A stretch of DNA of 14,954 nucleotides from Alistipes sp. GTDB lineage: Bacteria; Bacteroidota; Bacteroidia; Bacteroidales; Rikenellaceae. The notes under the pieces were generated by a model. That model did no database searches, was not told where the DNA came from, and saw nothing but the letters and a program-made list of their open reading frames with translations. Below, piece after piece: positions 14,449 through 14,954 of the stretch. The stretch lies in assembly GCA_017646785.1 (NCBI GenBank), contig JAGCLX010000003.1:1-14954 (forward strand), read 5' to 3'. Both the position numbers and the translations under genes were made by a program. Every line of letters starts with the position of its first letter. The first letter of the stretch is position 1.

Positions 14449-14954
14449 ATGGATTCTAATAAAGCAAGACAGGCGTTTCTGGATTTCTTCAGAACGAAGG
14501 AGCACGAGATTGTTGCATCGGCTCCCATGGTCGTAAAGAACGACCCTACATTGATGTTTACTAATGCGGGTATGAACCAGTTTAAGGATATCTTCCTTGG
14601 CAATGCACCCCGCAAGTTCCCTCGTGTGGCAGACACTCAGAAGTGTTTGCGCGTGTCGGGTAAGCACAACGACTTGGAGGAGGTAGGTCACGATACTTAC
14701 CACCACACCATGTTCGAGATGCTCGGTAACTGGTCATATGGTGACTACTTCAAGAAGGAGGCTATCGAGTGGGCATGGGAGTTGCTTACTGAGGTGTATA
14801 AGTTGGATAAGAGCCGCATGTATGCTACCGTGTTTGAGGGTAGCGAGGAGGATGGTGTAGCCTTCGACCAGGAGGCTTACGACTACTGGAAGCAGTTCTT
14901 GCCCGAGGACCACATCATTCGTGGTAACAAGAAGGATAACTTCTGGGAGATGGG
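14449..14954 (+). CDS. alaS: Alanyl-tRNA synthetase, N-terminal part (runs off right edge)
   Basis: AlaRS charges tRNA-Ala with alanine in the cytoplasm. The 168 complete codons present begin [20 protein letters not shown] and cover the start of the class II catalytic core: [30 protein letters not shown], then [20 protein letters not shown] and [17 protein letters not shown], all diagnostic of AlaRS. The remainder (tRNA-recognition, editing and C-Ala regions) lies outside the window. The ATG at 14449 is the natural start because the conserved N-terminal helix begins there and the promoter lies just upstream. It is transcribed divergently from the M23 genes. Confidence 0.97.
   Translation, partial: MDSNKARQAFLDFFRTKEHEIVASAPMVVKNDPTLMFTNAGMNQFKDIFLGNAPRKFPRVADTQKCLRVSGKHNDLEEVGHDTYHHTMFEMLGNWSYGDYFKKEAIEWAWELLTEVYKLDKSRMYATVFEGSEEDGVAFDQEAYDYWKQFLPEDHIIRGNKKDNFWEM

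Overview
The window looks like a chromosome segment from a Bacteroidales bacterium (phylum Bacteroidota). The main evidence is repeated promoters of the Bacteroidota type (TTTG or TTG, about 20 bp, TAnnTTTG), a lack of consistent Shine-Dalgarno sites, a GIN-domain (DUF2807) exported protein, a BspA-type leucine-rich-repeat protein and an AddAB-like pair whose AddB half lacks a Walker A motif. I cannot fix the genus from sequence alone.

Left part (1 to about 3890): a visibly AT-rich accessory stretch. A probable divergent gene runs off the left edge on the minus strand. A two-gene plus-strand unit follows, 3 nt apart: a DUF1848 protein with a C-terminal CX3CX2C cysteine cluster like that of radical SAM enzymes, and a 768-residue protein that joins an N-terminal SAM-methyltransferase-like domain to about a dozen BspA-type repeats, without a signal peptide. 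A strong hairpin terminator closes the unit. The stretch stops at the 3' end of a tRNA-Leu(UAA) gene, a common insertion point for genomic islands, although no integrase or second attachment site lies in the window.

Right part (about 3894 to 14954): a denser, more GC-rich core block, nearly all on the minus strand. From right to left: two tandem membrane-anchored M23 peptidase genes and a HAD hydrolase gene, closely packed and ending at an intrinsic terminator. A second transcription unit then starts at a promoter whose -33 box sits in the loop of that terminator: a GIN-domain secreted protein, addB, addA (ATGA overlap), ispF and an MmcQ/YjbR-family gene (start directly abutting the ispF stop), followed by tRNA-Leu with its own promoter and terminator. 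On the far right, alaS begins on the plus strand, divergent from the M23 genes, through a compact promoter region built on a 10-bp inverted repeat.

The core block covers double-strand break repair (AddAB), isoprenoid synthesis (IspF), cell-wall remodelling (M23 pair) and translation (alaS, tRNA-Leu). The most unusual part is the DUF1848 plus methyltransferase-like/LRR pair. Its function is unknown, and it is my candidate for an undescribed system.
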